A stretch of 64,000 nt of DNA, from assembly GCF_003096595.1 (NCBI RefSeq), contig NZ_QEKO01000001.1, positions 124,001 to 188,000 on the forward strand, in the 5' to 3' direction. Each line of letters opens with the position of its first letter. Position 1 is the stretch's first letter. Below the pieces are notes generated by a model. That model did no database searches and was not told where the DNA came from. It saw only the letters and a program-made list of their open reading frames with translations. Shown here piece after piece: positions 1-9,482 of the stretch. A program made the translations under genes and the position numbers. The DNA comes from Pusillimonas noertemannii (lineage in GTDB: Bacteria; Pseudomonadota; Gammaproteobacteria; Burkholderiales; Burkholderiaceae_B).

Positions 1-484
1 GAACTGGTGATTTTTTCTGCGCGCTGCGAGAACGTGTAGGGGGTGGGCATTGAGAAAGGTCCGAAAAAAGAGCGATCCAACCGCTTAGAATACTGCAGAA
101 CGCCGCGCGGCGCATGCCCGGCGGCCTTTGTGCCATATACGATTGCGGCCACAAGGGCGAAGCATGTGCCGGCGCCGGGCAGCCGCCGGCGCAGATGCCC
201 CGCCCTTGAATTCGGACACGTCGAACCCCATCTATATAGCCGTTGCCGGCTTGAGCTGTGTGCCGCCGGCCAACGCGGCGCTGCGTTCAGCACTGGTCGA
301 ACCCGGCCGCCTTCCCGGTGAAAAACGGCAAAAACAGCTAAAATCACGCGTTATCCGTGATTTTCATAGTCTGATTCGGCCTATTTTTCTCCCCAGAGGG
401 GGCTGCGCCGAAGCCTTGCCGCGCGCACTGCCCAAGCAGGCAGCCAGCGGCTTGCCTTGGATTATTTTTTCTTGGGATTTTTCC
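1..484. other. Intergenic leader, no convincing gene
   Basis: I see no supportable gene here. An open frame runs through from position 128 into the FmdB-like gene, but its upstream part has no family resemblance and an arginine- and alanine-rich composition typical of spurious translation of GC-rich DNA. The first 39 bases could be the last dozen codons of an upstream gene ending in TAG at 37-39, which is too little to name. The only structured element is a small inverted repeat at 340-364, listed separately. Confidence 0.5.
340..364. terminator. Terminator-like inverted repeat
   Basis: A perfect 9-base inverted repeat (AAAATCACG and CGTGATTTT) surrounds a 7-base loop. The A and T ends make it look like a weak bidirectional intrinsic terminator, but the GC core is only five pairs. 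It sits 120 bases before the FmdB-like start and may separate that gene from whatever lies upstream of the window. Confidence 0.35.
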
Positions 485-814
485 GTGCCTATCTATGCGT
501 ACAAGTGCAGCGCTTGCGGTCATGCGCAAGACGTCCTGCAAAAAATGTCCGACCCCGTTCTTACCGATTGCCCCGAATGCGGCCAAAGCACCTATGCCAA
601 GCAGGTTACCGCCGCCGGCTTTCAATTGAAGGGTTCGGGTTGGTATGTGACTGATTTCCGCGACGGCGGCAAGAAAGCCGGGTCCTCGTCCTCGGGCGAG
701 TCTTCCAGTTCTTCGTCTGCTTCATCGTCCGGCCCGTCGCCGGCTTCGTCCGACACGGCAGCGGCGGCCAAGCCCGCCGACACTTCTTCTTCGTCCACGG
801 CGGCCGCCACCTGA
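485..814 (+). CDS. FmdB family zinc-ribbon protein
   Basis: A 109-residue protein starting at GTG 485, chosen because the family N-terminus (M-P-I-Y-A-Y-x-C) begins exactly there; the longer in-frame ORF from 128 is not family-like. A zinc ribbon is visible: C8 and C11 in KCSACGH, then a second pair in DCPECG about 22 residues later, followed by the usual region ending GSGWYVTDF. After residue 65 the chain becomes a low-complexity Ser/Ala/Gly tail. FmdB proteins are small putative regulators of unsettled function. The neighbour downstream is aspS, as in many betaproteobacteria, but the DUF502 membrane protein often found between them is absent. No strong ribosome binding site is visible. Confidence 0.85.
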   Translation: MPIYAYKCSACGHAQDVLQKMSDPVLTDCPECGQSTYAKQVTAAGFQLKGSGWYVTDFRDGGKKAGSSSSGESSSSSSASSSGPSPASSDTAAAAKPADTSSSSTAAAT

Positions 815-921
815 GCCCGCCCGGGGCCTCGCTGGCGCCCCTGGCGCGCAGCACCGGCAGCCAGGGCGGCCGGTGCGGGCCCCACCGACATTTACCGACT
901 CAACAAACGGAGCACTCCTTC

Positions 922-2712
922 ATGCGTACCTGCTACACCGGCGAGGTCAGTCGAGAACAACTGGACCAGACAGTCACTTTGTTTGGCTGGGTGCATCGGC
1001 GCCGCGACCATGGCGGCGTCATATTCATCGACCTGCGTGACCGGGCCGGCCTGGCGCAGGTGGTGGTAGACCCGGACAACGTCGAAGCCTTCGCTACGGC
1101 TGAGCGCATCCGCAACGAGTACTGCCTGCGCATTACCGGCCTGGTGCGCCTGCGCCCCGAAGGCACCAGCAATGCCGAGCTGGCCTCCGGTGAAATCGAG
1201 ATCCTGTGCCGCGAGATCGAGATCCTGAACACGTCGGTGACGCCCCCGTTCCAGCTTGACGACGACAATCTCTCGGAAACCACGCGCCTTACGCATCGCG
1301 TGCTCGACCTGCGCCGCCCGCAGATGCAGCAGAACCTGATGCTGCGCTATCGCGTCTCGATCGAAGTGCGCAAATACCTCGACAGCCTGGGCTTCATCGA
1401 CATCGAGACCCCCATGCTGACGAAAAGCACGCCCGAAGGCGCGCGCGACTACCTCGTGCCCTCGCGCGTGAACCCGGGCGAGTTCTTCGCCCTGCCGCAA
1501 TCGCCGCAGCTGTTCAAGCAGATGCTGATGGTCGCCGGCTTCGATCGCTACTACCAGATCACCAAGTGCTTCCGCGACGAAGACCTGCGCGCCGACCGCC
1601 AGCCTGAATTCACCCAGATCGACTGCGAAACCTCCTTCCTGAACGAAGTCGAGATCCGCGCCATCTTCGAAGGCATGCTGCGCCACGTATTCAGCGCTGT
1701 GCAGGGGGTTGAACTGCCTGCGGCCTTCCCCACCATGACTTGGGAAGAAGCCATGCGCCGCTTCGGCTCCGACAAGCCCGACCTGCGCGTCAAGCTCGAG
1801 TTCGTTGACGTGTCCGACCTGATGTCCGACGTTGACTTCAAGGTGTTCTCGGCTCCCGCCAACGACCCGGCCTGCCGGGTGGTGGCGCTACGCGTTCCGG
1901 GCGGAGCCGCCATGCCCCGCAGCGAAATCGACGCCTACACCAAGTTCGTCGGCATCTATGGCGCCAAGGGCCTGGCCTACATCAAGGTCAACGACGCAGC
2001 GTCCGTCCCCGAGGGCCTGCAGTCGCCCATCGTGAAGAACATCCACACCCAGGCGCTGACCCAGCTTATCGAGCGCACCGGCGCGCAAAGCGGCGACCTC
2101 ATATTCTTTGGCGCCGACAAGACCAAGGTCGTGAACGACGCCATCGGCGCCCTTCGCGTGCGCATCGGCCATAGCGATTTCGGCAAAGAGCACGGCCTGT
2201 TCGAGGCCGGCTGGCAGCCGCTGTGGGTCATCGACTTCCCCATGTTCGAGTACGACGAGCAGGAAGGCCGCTACTTCGCGGCCCACCACCCCTTCACCAG
2301 CCCCAAAGACGGGCACGAAGAACTGCTCGAGACCGAACCCGCGCGCGCCCTGGCCAAGGCCTATGACATCGTGCTCAATGGCTGGGAAATCGGCGGCGGC
2401 TCGGTGCGTATCCATCGCGCCGACGTGCAGAGCAAGGTGTTCCAGGCGCTCAACATCGGCGCCGACGAGGCGCGCGAAAAATTCGGCTTCCTGCTCGATG
2501 CCCTGCAGTATGGCGCGCCGCCGCACGGCGGGGTGGCCTTTGGCCTCGATCGCCTGGTTACCATGATGGCCGGCGCCGAAAGCATTCGCGACGTCATCGC
2601 CTTCCCCAAGACCCAGCGTGCACAAGACCTGCTGACCCACGCGCCTTCTTCGGTCGACGAAAAACAGTTGCGAGAGCTGCACATCCGACTGCGTTCGCCC
2701 GAGGTAAAATAG
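922..2712 (+). CDS. aspS: Aspartyl-tRNA synthetase
   Basis: A full-length bacterial-type class II aspartyl-tRNA synthetase of 596 residues, which charges tRNA with aspartate in the cytoplasm. The N-terminal OB-fold anticodon-binding domain is seen in [20 protein letters not shown]. Class II motif 1 lies around [19 protein letters not shown], motif 2 in [16 protein letters not shown], and motif 3 in [13 protein letters not shown] near the C-terminus, with the bacterial GAD insertion between motifs 2 and 3. The start at ATG 922 follows a good GGAG. Many bacteria with this type also charge tRNA-Asn and rely on GatCAB; the sequence alone does not settle that here. It is followed after 17 bases by the YbhP-like gene. 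Confidence 0.97.
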   Translation: MRTCYTGEVSREQLDQTVTLFGWVHRRRDHGGVIFIDLRDRAGLAQVVVDPDNVEAFATAERIRNEYCLRITGLVRLRPEGTSNAELASGEIEILCREIEILNTSVTPPFQLDDDNLSETTRLTHRVLDLRRPQMQQNLMLRYRVSIEVRKYLDSLGFIDIETPMLTKSTPEGARDYLVPSRVNPGEFFALPQSPQLFKQMLMVAGFDRYYQITKCFRDEDLRADRQPEFTQIDCETSFLNEVEIRAIFEGMLRHVFSAVQGVELPAAFPTMTWEEAMRRFGSDKPDLRVKLEFVDVSDLMSDVDFKVFSAPANDPACRVVALRVPGGAAMPRSEIDAYTKFVGIYGAKGLAYIKVNDAASVPEGLQSPIVKNIHTQALTQLIERTGAQSGDLIFFGADKTKVVNDAIGALRVRIGHSDFGKEHGLFEAGWQPLWVIDFPMFEYDEQEGRYFAAHHPFTSPKDGHEELLETEPARALAKAYDIVLNGWEIGGGSVRIHRADVQSKVFQALNIGADEAREKFGFLLDALQYGAPPHGGVAFGLDRLVTMMAGAESIRDVIAFPKTQRAQDLLTHAPSSVDEKQLRELHIRLRSPEVK

Positions 2713-2729
2713 GCCCCAAAGGGGGGGCA

Positions 2730-3581
2730 ATGTCGATCCTTCGCATCGTCAGCTATAACATCCACAAGGGCCGGTCGGCGATCGGTTCTCGTGAATCCTT
2801 GTCGCAATTGCGCCTGGGCCTGTACGGCTTGCATCCCGACCTGCTGTTTCTACAAGAAGTGCAGGGCCGCAACGAGCGCGAAAGCATTCTGCACGCCCAG
2901 CACGAATCGCTGGGCGCGGCGCTGGGCATGGATTACTGCTACGGCTGCAACGCCATCCGTCCCCAGACCGATCACGGCAATGCGCTGCTTTCGCGCTACG
3001 ACATCCTCAGCTACGAAAACCAAGACATCTCCGACCACAAGCTCGAGCAGCGCGGGCTACTGCACGCCACCATCATGGTCGACGAAACCCAGGTGCATTG
3101 CCTGGTGGTTCACCTGGGCCTGTTCGCCGGTGGGCGCACCCGCCAGATCATGGCCCTGGTCGAGCGCATCAAGCGCATGGTGCCCGCCGGCGCGCCCATG
3201 ATCATCGCCGGCGATTTCAACGACTGGACCAACCGCCTGGCCCCGCTGTTCGTGCAGCAGCTTGGCTTGTACGAAGTGTTTGCAGTGTCGCCGCAGGGCC
3301 TGGCCACGCGTTCCATGCCGCTGCATCACACGGTAAGGCGGCTGGGCCGTGGCTTGCGCAGCCGCTCGGGGCTTGCGGGCTCGGTGCACGAGCTGGGCAT
3401 CAATGGCCTGGCCCGCATGACCCCGCCGCCGCGCACTTTCCCTTCAGCCTTCCCGTGGCTGCGCCTCGACCGCATCTACCAGCGCGGCTTCGCCGTGCGC
3501 AAGGCCCGCGTGCTACACGGCACGCCGTGGCGGCAATTGTCCGACCACTCGCCCATATTCGCCGAGCTTGAACTGCCTTAG
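2730..3581 (+). CDS. Endonuclease/exonuclease/phosphatase family protein (YbhP-like)
   Basis: A 283-residue soluble protein of the EEP (DNase I-like) superfamily. The metal and catalytic signature residues are in order: N10 in VSYNIHKG, the Glu of LFLQEVQG, the GDFNDW motif in the middle, and the C-terminal SDHSPI motif with the catalytic His. The start ATG follows a strong run of G residues. In relatives this gene sits next to a phospholipase D-like cardiolipin synthase (clsB/ybhO); here clsB is about 7 kb away beyond a catabolic block. The substrate is unknown; phosphodiester or phosphomonoester hydrolysis is expected. Its 3' end overlaps the convergent MFS gene by four bases. Confidence 0.88.
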   Translation: MSILRIVSYNIHKGRSAIGSRESLSQLRLGLYGLHPDLLFLQEVQGRNERESILHAQHESLGAALGMDYCYGCNAIRPQTDHGNALLSRYDILSYENQDISDHKLEQRGLLHATIMVDETQVHCLVVHLGLFAGGRTRQIMALVERIKRMVPAGAPMIIAGDFNDWTNRLAPLFVQQLGLYEVFAVSPQGLATRSMPLHHTVRRLGRGLRSRSGLAGSVHELGINGLARMTPPPRTFPSAFPWLRLDRIYQRGFAVRKARVLHGTPWRQLSDHSPIFAELELP

Positions 3582-4963
3582 TCCACTGGGTCCGAACGCC
3601 GCTGGCCTTCGTGCAGTGCCTGTTTCAAGTTGGCGAAAATAACGGTAGAGGCCAGGGTTACCGATCCCAGCAGGACAAAGGTCAATTGAAAGGCCTCCAC
3701 GGCGTCCATGCCGGCGTTCGAGAAGAGCTTGACCAGCGTCCCTCCCGCCGCCGCCCCCAGCCCCACGGCAAGCATTTGCACCATTGAGAACATGCCGTTG
3801 CCGCTGCTAGCGAATTTTGCGGGCAGGCCCTGCAGCGTCACGCTGTTCATGGCGCCGTTCTGCATGGAATTGAAAGCGCCAAACACAGACAATAAGCCCA
3901 GGAGCAGCCAAGACGGGGTTCCAGTGCCTATAGTGGCGAAAGCAATGATGGATAGGCCTGCGCATACGGTGTTCGCCATAAGAAAACGGCCGTAGCCATG
4001 CCGGCCTATCAGCAAGGGAATCATGCGTTTGACGGCCATCGAGGCTGCCGCAATGGGCAGCATCATCAGGCCGGACTGCAAGGGGCTGTAGCCCAGTTCC
4101 GTCTGGAAGAGCAGGGGAATCAGAAAGAATACCGCGCTGCCTCCGAGGCGGGCCGCCAGGTTGCCCGCCAGGCCGATCGAGAAAGCCCTTTCCCGAAACA
4201 GGGACAAGGGGAACAGGGGATGAGCCTTGCGGCGTGCAAGCTGCACGTAGAGCCAGATCGAGGCGGCGCTGCAGGCAAGCAGTATCGCCACCCGCCACGC
4301 CTCATACCTGCCGCCGTCCAGCGCCATGGAAAACGCCACCATGCCGCATGAAAGCAGCGCGAAGCCCGGGACGTCGAAGGGTGTCGCCCGAAGCGCTTGT
4401 GCCTCGCGCGGCAGAAAGAGCAGCACCGCCGCGCCGCATGCCAGCCCGATGGGAAGATTGATCAGAAAGATCCAGTGCCACGAGATCGATTGCGACAGCC
4501 AGCCACCCAGCAGGGGGCCCAGCAATATGCCCGCCTGGCCCGATATGGATGCCAGCGTGATGGCGGGCAAGTACATATCGCGCGGGAAGTTTCGCAAAAT
4601 GACCAGGCGGCCGATGGGGAGTAGCATCGATCCCCCCAACCCCTGTATGACCCGCGATGCGATCAATTCGCTCAGGGTCGTCGACATGGCGCACAGCAGG
4701 GAACCCAACGCGAAAACAAGTATGGACAGGAAGTAGATCTTGCGCGTGCCGTAACGGTCTCCCAGCCAGCCCGACGCGGGCGTCAGCACGGCCATGGTGA
4801 AAGAATAGACAATGATGACCGGCTGGAGATCCAGTGGCCGCTCACGCAGGCTTCGCGCCATCGCGGGAAGGGCGGTGGTGACGATGGTCGTATCCAGCGT
4901 TTGCATGAAGAAGCCCGCCGAAATGACCCATAGTATTGCGGTAAGCGATAAGTCGGGCCTCAC
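3578..4963 (-). CDS. MFS transporter, DHA2-like drug:H+ antiporter
   Basis: A 461-residue integral membrane protein with the DHA2 signature MQTLDTTIVTTALPAMA in its first helix and the MFS loop motif GWLGDRYGTRK between helices 2 and 3. Repeated hydrophobic segments fill the whole chain. Members export drugs or small metabolites at the expense of the proton gradient. The start is a GTG that overlaps the stop of the upstream LysR gene (GTGA, 4960-4963), so the two are translationally coupled and the regulator may control the pump. The neighbouring divergent Rieske/SDR/ALDH genes suggest export of an intermediate or toxic substrate, but this is inference. Confidence 0.85.
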   Translation of the reverse strand: MRPDLSLTAILWVISAGFFMQTLDTTIVTTALPAMARSLRERPLDLQPVIIVYSFTMAVLTPASGWLGDRYGTRKIYFLSILVFALGSLLCAMSTTLSELIASRVIQGLGGSMLLPIGRLVILRNFPRDMYLPAITLASISGQAGILLGPLLGGWLSQSISWHWIFLINLPIGLACGAAVLLFLPREAQALRATPFDVPGFALLSCGMVAFSMALDGGRYEAWRVAILLACSAASIWLYVQLARRKAHPLFPLSLFRERAFSIGLAGNLAARLGGSAVFFLIPLLFQTELGYSPLQSGLMMLPIAAASMAVKRMIPLLIGRHGYGRFLMANTVCAGLSIIAFATIGTGTPSWLLLGLLSVFGAFNSMQNGAMNSVTLQGLPAKFASSGNGMFSMVQMLAVGLGAAAGGTLVKLFSNAGMDAVEAFQLTFVLLGSVTLASTVIFANLKQALHEGQRRSDPVD

Positions 4964-5985
4964 GCTTGGGGCTGCAGTATGCCGGAAAGATGGTCGGCCG
5001 CGACAGGGCTTGCCAATGGACCCAATTGTTCGAACAGCCTTTCCTGTATTGAAGCCAGCAGTTCAGCAAGGCCTTGCTCGTTGGCTTCGGAGAAGCGTCG
5101 TTCGGTACGCACCATGTAAAGCGTGCGCGTAAGTGGCGGGTCGACGATGCGGTGTGCTTTCAACATGCCTGTGCGAAGCTCGGGAAAAGCCAGGCCATAA
5201 GGCAGGATGCTGGCGACGGCATGATCGGCGATGAGTATCTTCAATGCCTGGGGCGACTGAACCTGGAAGGCGACATGCGGTTGCAGGCCCAGCGGACGCG
5301 CGGCGGATTCGATGATGTGGCGCACGCCGTCGTGCCGCAGCGGCAGCGTAAGCTGGCTCTGCAGCACATGCGCGAGAGTGATCGTTTCGGTAATGTCGGA
5401 CGAAGTGCTTACGGGTTGTGCGCCGGATTCATTTGCCGTGACGAACAGAAGCTGTTCCTGCAGCCATGGGCTGCGGGTCAGACCTGGCGTATCAGGTACT
5501 TCGTGAGCCAAGAGCATGTCGAGTTCGCCTCGTTTGAGCGCATCCAGCAGCACCGAGCTGGTTTCTTCCACCAGACGCAGCATGACATGGGGCATGGCGG
5601 CATGGGCCCGCGCCAGCATGTCCGAGGCAGCCAGATGCACCACGCTTGGCGACATGCCGAGGGTCAGCGTTTCTTTCTGGTCGGCTTGCAGGGCGGCGAT
5701 GTCCTGCACGGTGCGCGAAACCAGATCGAGTACCTGGCGCGCGCGTTCGTAGAGCACTTCTCCGGCTGGTGTAGCCGTGACGCCGCGTGAATGCCGGTGA
5801 AGCAGTGTCGTGCCGAGCTCTTGCTCGAGCTGGCGCATCTGCGAGCCCAGGGCGGGTTGCGCAACGTACAGCTGCTCAGCCGCGCGCGTCATGCTGCCGA
5901 GGTCGACGATGCTTACGAAATACTGGAACTGCCTGAGCGAGGGAATATGCGCCTCCGGAAAGGGTACGCGTACGCGCCGGACCAA
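4960..5985 (-). CDS. LysR-type transcriptional regulator (Nac/CynR-like)
   Basis: A 341-residue LysR regulator. The N-terminal winged helix-turn-helix spans about residues 14-75 (SLRQFQYFVSIVDLGSMTRAAEQLYVAQPALGSQMRQLE), and the rest is a periplasmic-binding-protein-like effector domain. The first dozen residues before the HTH are unusual, so the true start may be slightly downstream. It is divergent from the Rieske oxygenase gene at 6129, the classical LysR layout, and forms a unit with the MFS gene. A dyad CAGAAG-N6-CTTCTG (6004-6021) and an AT-rich element in the shared intergenic region are its likely binding sites. Confidence 0.88.
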   Translation of the reverse strand: MVRRVRVPFPEAHIPSLRQFQYFVSIVDLGSMTRAAEQLYVAQPALGSQMRQLEQELGTTLLHRHSRGVTATPAGEVLYERARQVLDLVSRTVQDIAALQADQKETLTLGMSPSVVHLAASDMLARAHAAMPHVMLRLVEETSSVLLDALKRGELDMLLAHEVPDTPGLTRSPWLQEQLLFVTANESGAQPVSTSSDITETITLAHVLQSQLTLPLRHDGVRHIIESAARPLGLQPHVAFQVQSPQALKILIADHAVASILPYGLAFPELRTGMLKAHRIVDPPLTRTLYMVRTERRFSEANEQGLAELLASIQERLFEQLGPLASPVAADHLSGILQPQA

Positions 5986-6003
5986 ACAAAACGCTTGGAC
6001 AGG

Positions 6004-6050
6004 CAGAAGTAAATGCTTCTGGACCCATATATATGATATGAATATTATAG
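6004..6050. promoter_or_regulatory. Divergent LysR/Rieske control region
   Basis: The gap between the LysR and Rieske starts holds a perfect 6-base dyad, CAGAAG at 6004-6009 and CTTCTG at 6016-6021. A very AT-rich stretch (about 6026-6049) follows that could carry the Rieske promoter. The layout fits a LysR operator beside a target promoter; no binding evidence exists beyond the symmetry and location. Confidence 0.4.
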
Positions 6051-6128
6051 CCGCAGAGGCATTTGCCGGACCGTCTGCAGCCGCTCCGAAGTGCCGGATT
6101 CATTGTGATTCGATCATCGGAGGTTGAC

Positions 6129-7169
6129 ATGTTTGTCCGAAACGCATGGTATGTCGCGGCGACTCGGCAGGAAGTAAGTGATAAGCCCCTGGCGCGTACC
6201 CTGCTGAACGAGCCTGTGGTTTTGTTCTTGAACGGCCAGGCCGAAATATGCGCGCTGGAGGATCGGTGCTGCCACAGGGGCGCGCCCCTGTCGCTGGGCG
6301 AGGTCACGTCGGCGGGCGTGCGCTGTGGATACCATGGCATGGAGTTTGATCGCAGCGGCCGTTGTGTGGACATTCCGGGCCAAGAGCGCATTCCCGCCCG
6401 GGCTGCCGTCAGGTCCTATCCCGTGGTCGCCAAGGGCGACTACGTATGGATATGGATGGGAGCCGCGGACAAGGCCGATGCGGCCGACATTGTCGACTAC
6501 CCTCCGGAAGGAGACGGCTGGCCGTGCGCCAACGACATGCTGCACCTGAAGGCCAGCTACATCATGGTGCTCGAGAACCTGATGGATCTGTCGCATCTTT
6601 CGTACCTGCACCGGACCAGCATAGGTAGCTCCGAGAACGACAGTGCAAAGGCCAGCATAGACGTGCGGCGCACCGATCGCGGCATGCGCTTCCTGCGGGT
6701 CATGCGCAACGCCGATGCGCCCGCTAACTGGACCAAGCGCTACCCAACCGGCCCGAAGGTCGACCGCTGGTCCGATTTCGAATATGTGGCGCCCAGCACC
6801 ATCAAGCAATACAGCGGTGGCGTCAATGCGGGCGAATACGATGCAGGGGTTCGCGAAGGGGCCCACCTGGTACGTACATTGCACGCTGTCACGCCGGAAA
6901 CCGAGAAATCCTGTTTCTACTTCTTCAACAAGGCCGACGGCTATGCCCGGTTCGAGCCCCCCGGCACTGAACGCACCTGGAAATCAACCACCGATGTCTT
7001 CAAGGAGGACGCGTTCATGCTCGAACAGCAGCAGTTGCGGATGGAAAACTTCGACGAGGGCAGGTTGATGGACATCAACACAGATGTAGCGCGCGTCCAG
7101 ATGATACGCGTCCTGAAGGAAAGGCTGAGCCAGGAACAACCTTCTCAAGAGATGGCGGGCGCGAAATGA
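6129..7169 (+). CDS. Rieske [2Fe-2S] aromatic oxygenase/demethylase, VanA-like
   Basis: A 346-residue Rieske oxygenase alpha subunit starting at ATG 6129, preceded by CGGAGG; a longer in-frame ORF from 6063 is rejected. Rieske ligands are C47-x-H49 and C66-x2-H69. The mononuclear iron motif is D153-x2-H156-x4-H161 in NLMDLSHLSYLH. Length and N-terminus (MFVRNAWYVAA) match the vanillate O-demethylase/toluenesulfonate monooxygenase group, which hydroxylates or O-demethylates aromatic acids. It overlaps the SDR gene by ATGA. No ferredoxin-reductase partner (VanB-like) lies in the cluster, so electrons must come from elsewhere. The substrate is unknown. Confidence 0.9.
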   Translation: MFVRNAWYVAATRQEVSDKPLARTLLNEPVVLFLNGQAEICALEDRCCHRGAPLSLGEVTSAGVRCGYHGMEFDRSGRCVDIPGQERIPARAAVRSYPVVAKGDYVWIWMGAADKADAADIVDYPPEGDGWPCANDMLHLKASYIMVLENLMDLSHLSYLHRTSIGSSENDSAKASIDVRRTDRGMRFLRVMRNADAPANWTKRYPTGPKVDRWSDFEYVAPSTIKQYSGGVNAGEYDAGVREGAHLVRTLHAVTPETEKSCFYFFNKADGYARFEPPGTERTWKSTTDVFKEDAFMLEQQQLRMENFDEGRLMDINTDVARVQMIRVLKERLSQEQPSQEMAGAK

Positions 7170-7927
7170 AGAACGGGGGAAGATTACAGGGACGGGTCGC
7201 TGTGGTTACAGGGGCGGCGCAAGGAATAGGGGCGCAATACGCGCGTGCCTTGGCCGCCGAAGGAGCATCGGTCGTGGTGTCCGACGTGCTGGACGCGGGC
7301 CCGGTGGCTGCGCAAATCAATGAAGGGGGTGGCAGGGCGTTGGCCGTGGCTTGCGACGTGACCGACGCCCAGGCGGTATTGGCCATGGTGAATGCCGCAG
7401 TGGCCAGGTTCGGCCGCCTGGACATACTGGTCAACAACGCGGCGCTGTTCGGCACTGTCTCACGCAAGCGCTTCGAAGATATCACGTCGGCCGAATGGGA
7501 CCGGATGATGTCGGTGAACGTGCGGGGCGCGTTCGAGTGCGTCAAGGCGGTAGTGCCGGCCATGCGCGAACGCAAGTACGGCAAGATCGTCAATATTGCC
7601 TCGGGGACAGTATTCAAGGGCCAGACCATGCTGCTGCATTATGTGACCTCGAAAGGAGCCATCGTCGCCATGTCGCGCAGCCTGGCGCGCGAGTTGGGCG
7701 ATGACGGCATCCGCGTCAATACCTTGGCCCCGGGCCTGGTGATGAGCGAGAATGTGCGCAGCAACTGGTCCGCCGACAAGGTAAGGGGCACGGTGGATTC
7801 CCGCGCCATCAAGCGAGAGGCCTTGCCCGAAGACATGTGCGGCACCCTCATCTATCTGTGCTCTTCCGAAAGTGATTTTGTCACGGGGCAAGTGCTGGTG
7901 GTTGACGGCGGCGCCGTGATGCACTGA
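7166..7927 (+). CDS. Short-chain dehydrogenase/reductase
   Basis: A 253-residue classical SDR. The nucleotide-binding motif TGAAQGIG lies at the N-terminus, NNAALFG is in the middle, and the catalytic Ser (IASGT) precedes Y-V-T-S-K (the YxxxK pair). It oxidises an alcohol or reduces a carbonyl with NAD(P). It overlaps both the Rieske gene upstream and the aldehyde dehydrogenase downstream, so the three form a tight operon: oxygenase, alcohol dehydrogenase, aldehyde dehydrogenase, a logical route from an aryl-methyl or ether carbon to an acid. The exact substrate cannot be read from sequence. Confidence 0.9.
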   Translation: MKNGGRLQGRVAVVTGAAQGIGAQYARALAAEGASVVVSDVLDAGPVAAQINEGGGRALAVACDVTDAQAVLAMVNAAVARFGRLDILVNNAALFGTVSRKRFEDITSAEWDRMMSVNVRGAFECVKAVVPAMRERKYGKIVNIASGTVFKGQTMLLHYVTSKGAIVAMSRSLARELGDDGIRVNTLAPGLVMSENVRSNWSADKVRGTVDSRAIKREALPEDMCGTLIYLCSSESDFVTGQVLVVDGGAVMH

Positions 7928-9411
7928 TGGGGGGCATGATGAAAGAAGCCTCACCCATGCAGCTTCCCATGTTGATCGATGGGCAGGCCGTTTCTTCGGA
8001 TTCGGTGTTGCCGGTGCGTGATCCGGGCAGGTTGGACGACATAGTCGGCCTGGTCGCGCAAGGCACGGCGCAGCATGTCGACAAAGCGGTGGGCGCGGCG
8101 CTCGTCGCATTCCGGTCCTGGCGCAAGGTGGCAACTGCTCAGCGTGTTCAGTACTTGCTGGAGGCAGCCGAAAAACTGGATGCCATTGCGCCCGACCTGG
8201 CCGTCACCTTGGTACGCGAGCAGGGTATGCTGCTTAGGGAGACTCAGCGCGACGTGCGCAATGGCGCACGTGCCTTGCGCGAGGCGGCCGGCATGGCGGA
8301 AGACTTTCTGCGTGCCGAGCAGTACGAGGACGACGAGGCGCTGGTCCGTGTGGAAAAGGTGCCGCGCGGCGTAGTGGCCGCCTTGGTACCCTGGAATGCG
8401 CCCATGGGTTTGGCCATGGGTAAAGTGGGGCCGGCGCTGGCTACAGGCAACACCATCGTCGTTAAGCCGTCCGAGTTCGCGCCCCTTGGCGTCTCGCAGG
8501 CACTCATGGCGGTGGCGGCCTGCCTGCCGCCCGGTGTCGTGAACGTGTTGCATGGCGATGCGCAGGTGGGCGCCGCCTTGGTGCGCCATCCGCAGGTGCG
8601 CAAGGTCTCGTTCACGGGGGGCACGCGCACCGGCCGCGCCGTGATGGCGGCGGCGGCCGAAACCATCAAGAACATCGGCCTGGAGCTCGGCGGAAACGAT
8701 CCGGCCATCGTCCTGGACGACGCTGATCCCGATGTGGTGGTGCCCGAGATCGTCAAGGGCGTGTTTCCCCGATCGGGACAGGTGTGCTACGCCATAAAAC
8801 GCGTCTATGTTCCCAGAAAACTGATGCCTTCCGTGCTTGATGCCTTTGTGGGCATTGTCGGCCGCTACCGGGTGGGCCATGGCCTGGATCCCCGTGCCAC
8901 ATTCGGCCCCGTCAACAACCGCCCCCAGTTCGACATTGTGCGAGGCCTGATCGAACGCAGCCGTCAGGCCGGCGCAAAGGTGTACGAGCTGGGCACCGCG
9001 CTGGACCCGGACAGCTGGAACAATGGTTTCTACATGCTGCCTACCGTGGTGGCGGGCCTCGATGCCGGCGCCGAGCTGGTGGTAAGCGAACAGTTCGGAC
9101 CGGTGATCCCGCTCGTTGCCTATGACGGCCTGGAGCAGGCCTTGCAGATGGCCAACGACACCGAATTCGGCCTGGCGTCCTCCATATGGACCGGCGACCC
9201 AGAGCGGGGGCTGGAGCTGGCCAGCCAGATCGAGGCGGGCGTCACCTTCGTCAACAGCCATGGGCGTACCGCCCTGGGCGACCGCCACATGCCGTTTGGC
9301 GGCATCAAGCAAAGCGGCATCGGCAGGGTGCGCACCCAGGTCGGTTTGTCCGAGTACATCGAATACCACGCGATCAGCATGCGCAGGCAGGTAAGTGGCG
9401 AGAGAGCATGA
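7927..9411 (+). CDS. NAD(P)-dependent aldehyde dehydrogenase
   Basis: A 494-residue aldehyde dehydrogenase with the general-base Glu in LELGGNDPAIV, the catalytic Cys in SGQVCYAIKR and the cofactor-binding segment VPWNAPMGLAMGKVGPALATGNTIVVKPSE. The ORF begins at ATG 7927, which overlaps the SDR stop; in-frame ATGs at 7936 and 7939 after a G-rich stretch are plausible alternatives. It probably oxidises the aldehyde made by the preceding SDR. The usual residue after the catalytic Cys region is somewhat divergent, so substrate class is open. Confidence 0.92.
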   Translation: MGGMMKEASPMQLPMLIDGQAVSSDSVLPVRDPGRLDDIVGLVAQGTAQHVDKAVGAALVAFRSWRKVATAQRVQYLLEAAEKLDAIAPDLAVTLVREQGMLLRETQRDVRNGARALREAAGMAEDFLRAEQYEDDEALVRVEKVPRGVVAALVPWNAPMGLAMGKVGPALATGNTIVVKPSEFAPLGVSQALMAVAACLPPGVVNVLHGDAQVGAALVRHPQVRKVSFTGGTRTGRAVMAAAAETIKNIGLELGGNDPAIVLDDADPDVVVPEIVKGVFPRSGQVCYAIKRVYVPRKLMPSVLDAFVGIVGRYRVGHGLDPRATFGPVNNRPQFDIVRGLIERSRQAGAKVYELGTALDPDSWNNGFYMLPTVVAGLDAGAELVVSEQFGPVIPLVAYDGLEQALQMANDTEFGLASSIWTGDPERGLELASQIEAGVTFVNSHGRTALGDRHMPFGGIKQSGIGRVRTQVGLSEYIEYHAISMRRQVSGERA

Positions 9412-9482
9412 AAGGAGTTCGCCATGGGTGCCGAATGGATACGGCACTGTCGTCCAAAAACAATCTTCAAGGAAAAAGGAAA

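Noticed and set aside
128-484. A 119-residue N-terminal extension of the FmdB-like protein
   Set aside because: Family members begin at the GTG at 485; the upstream translation has no family similarity.
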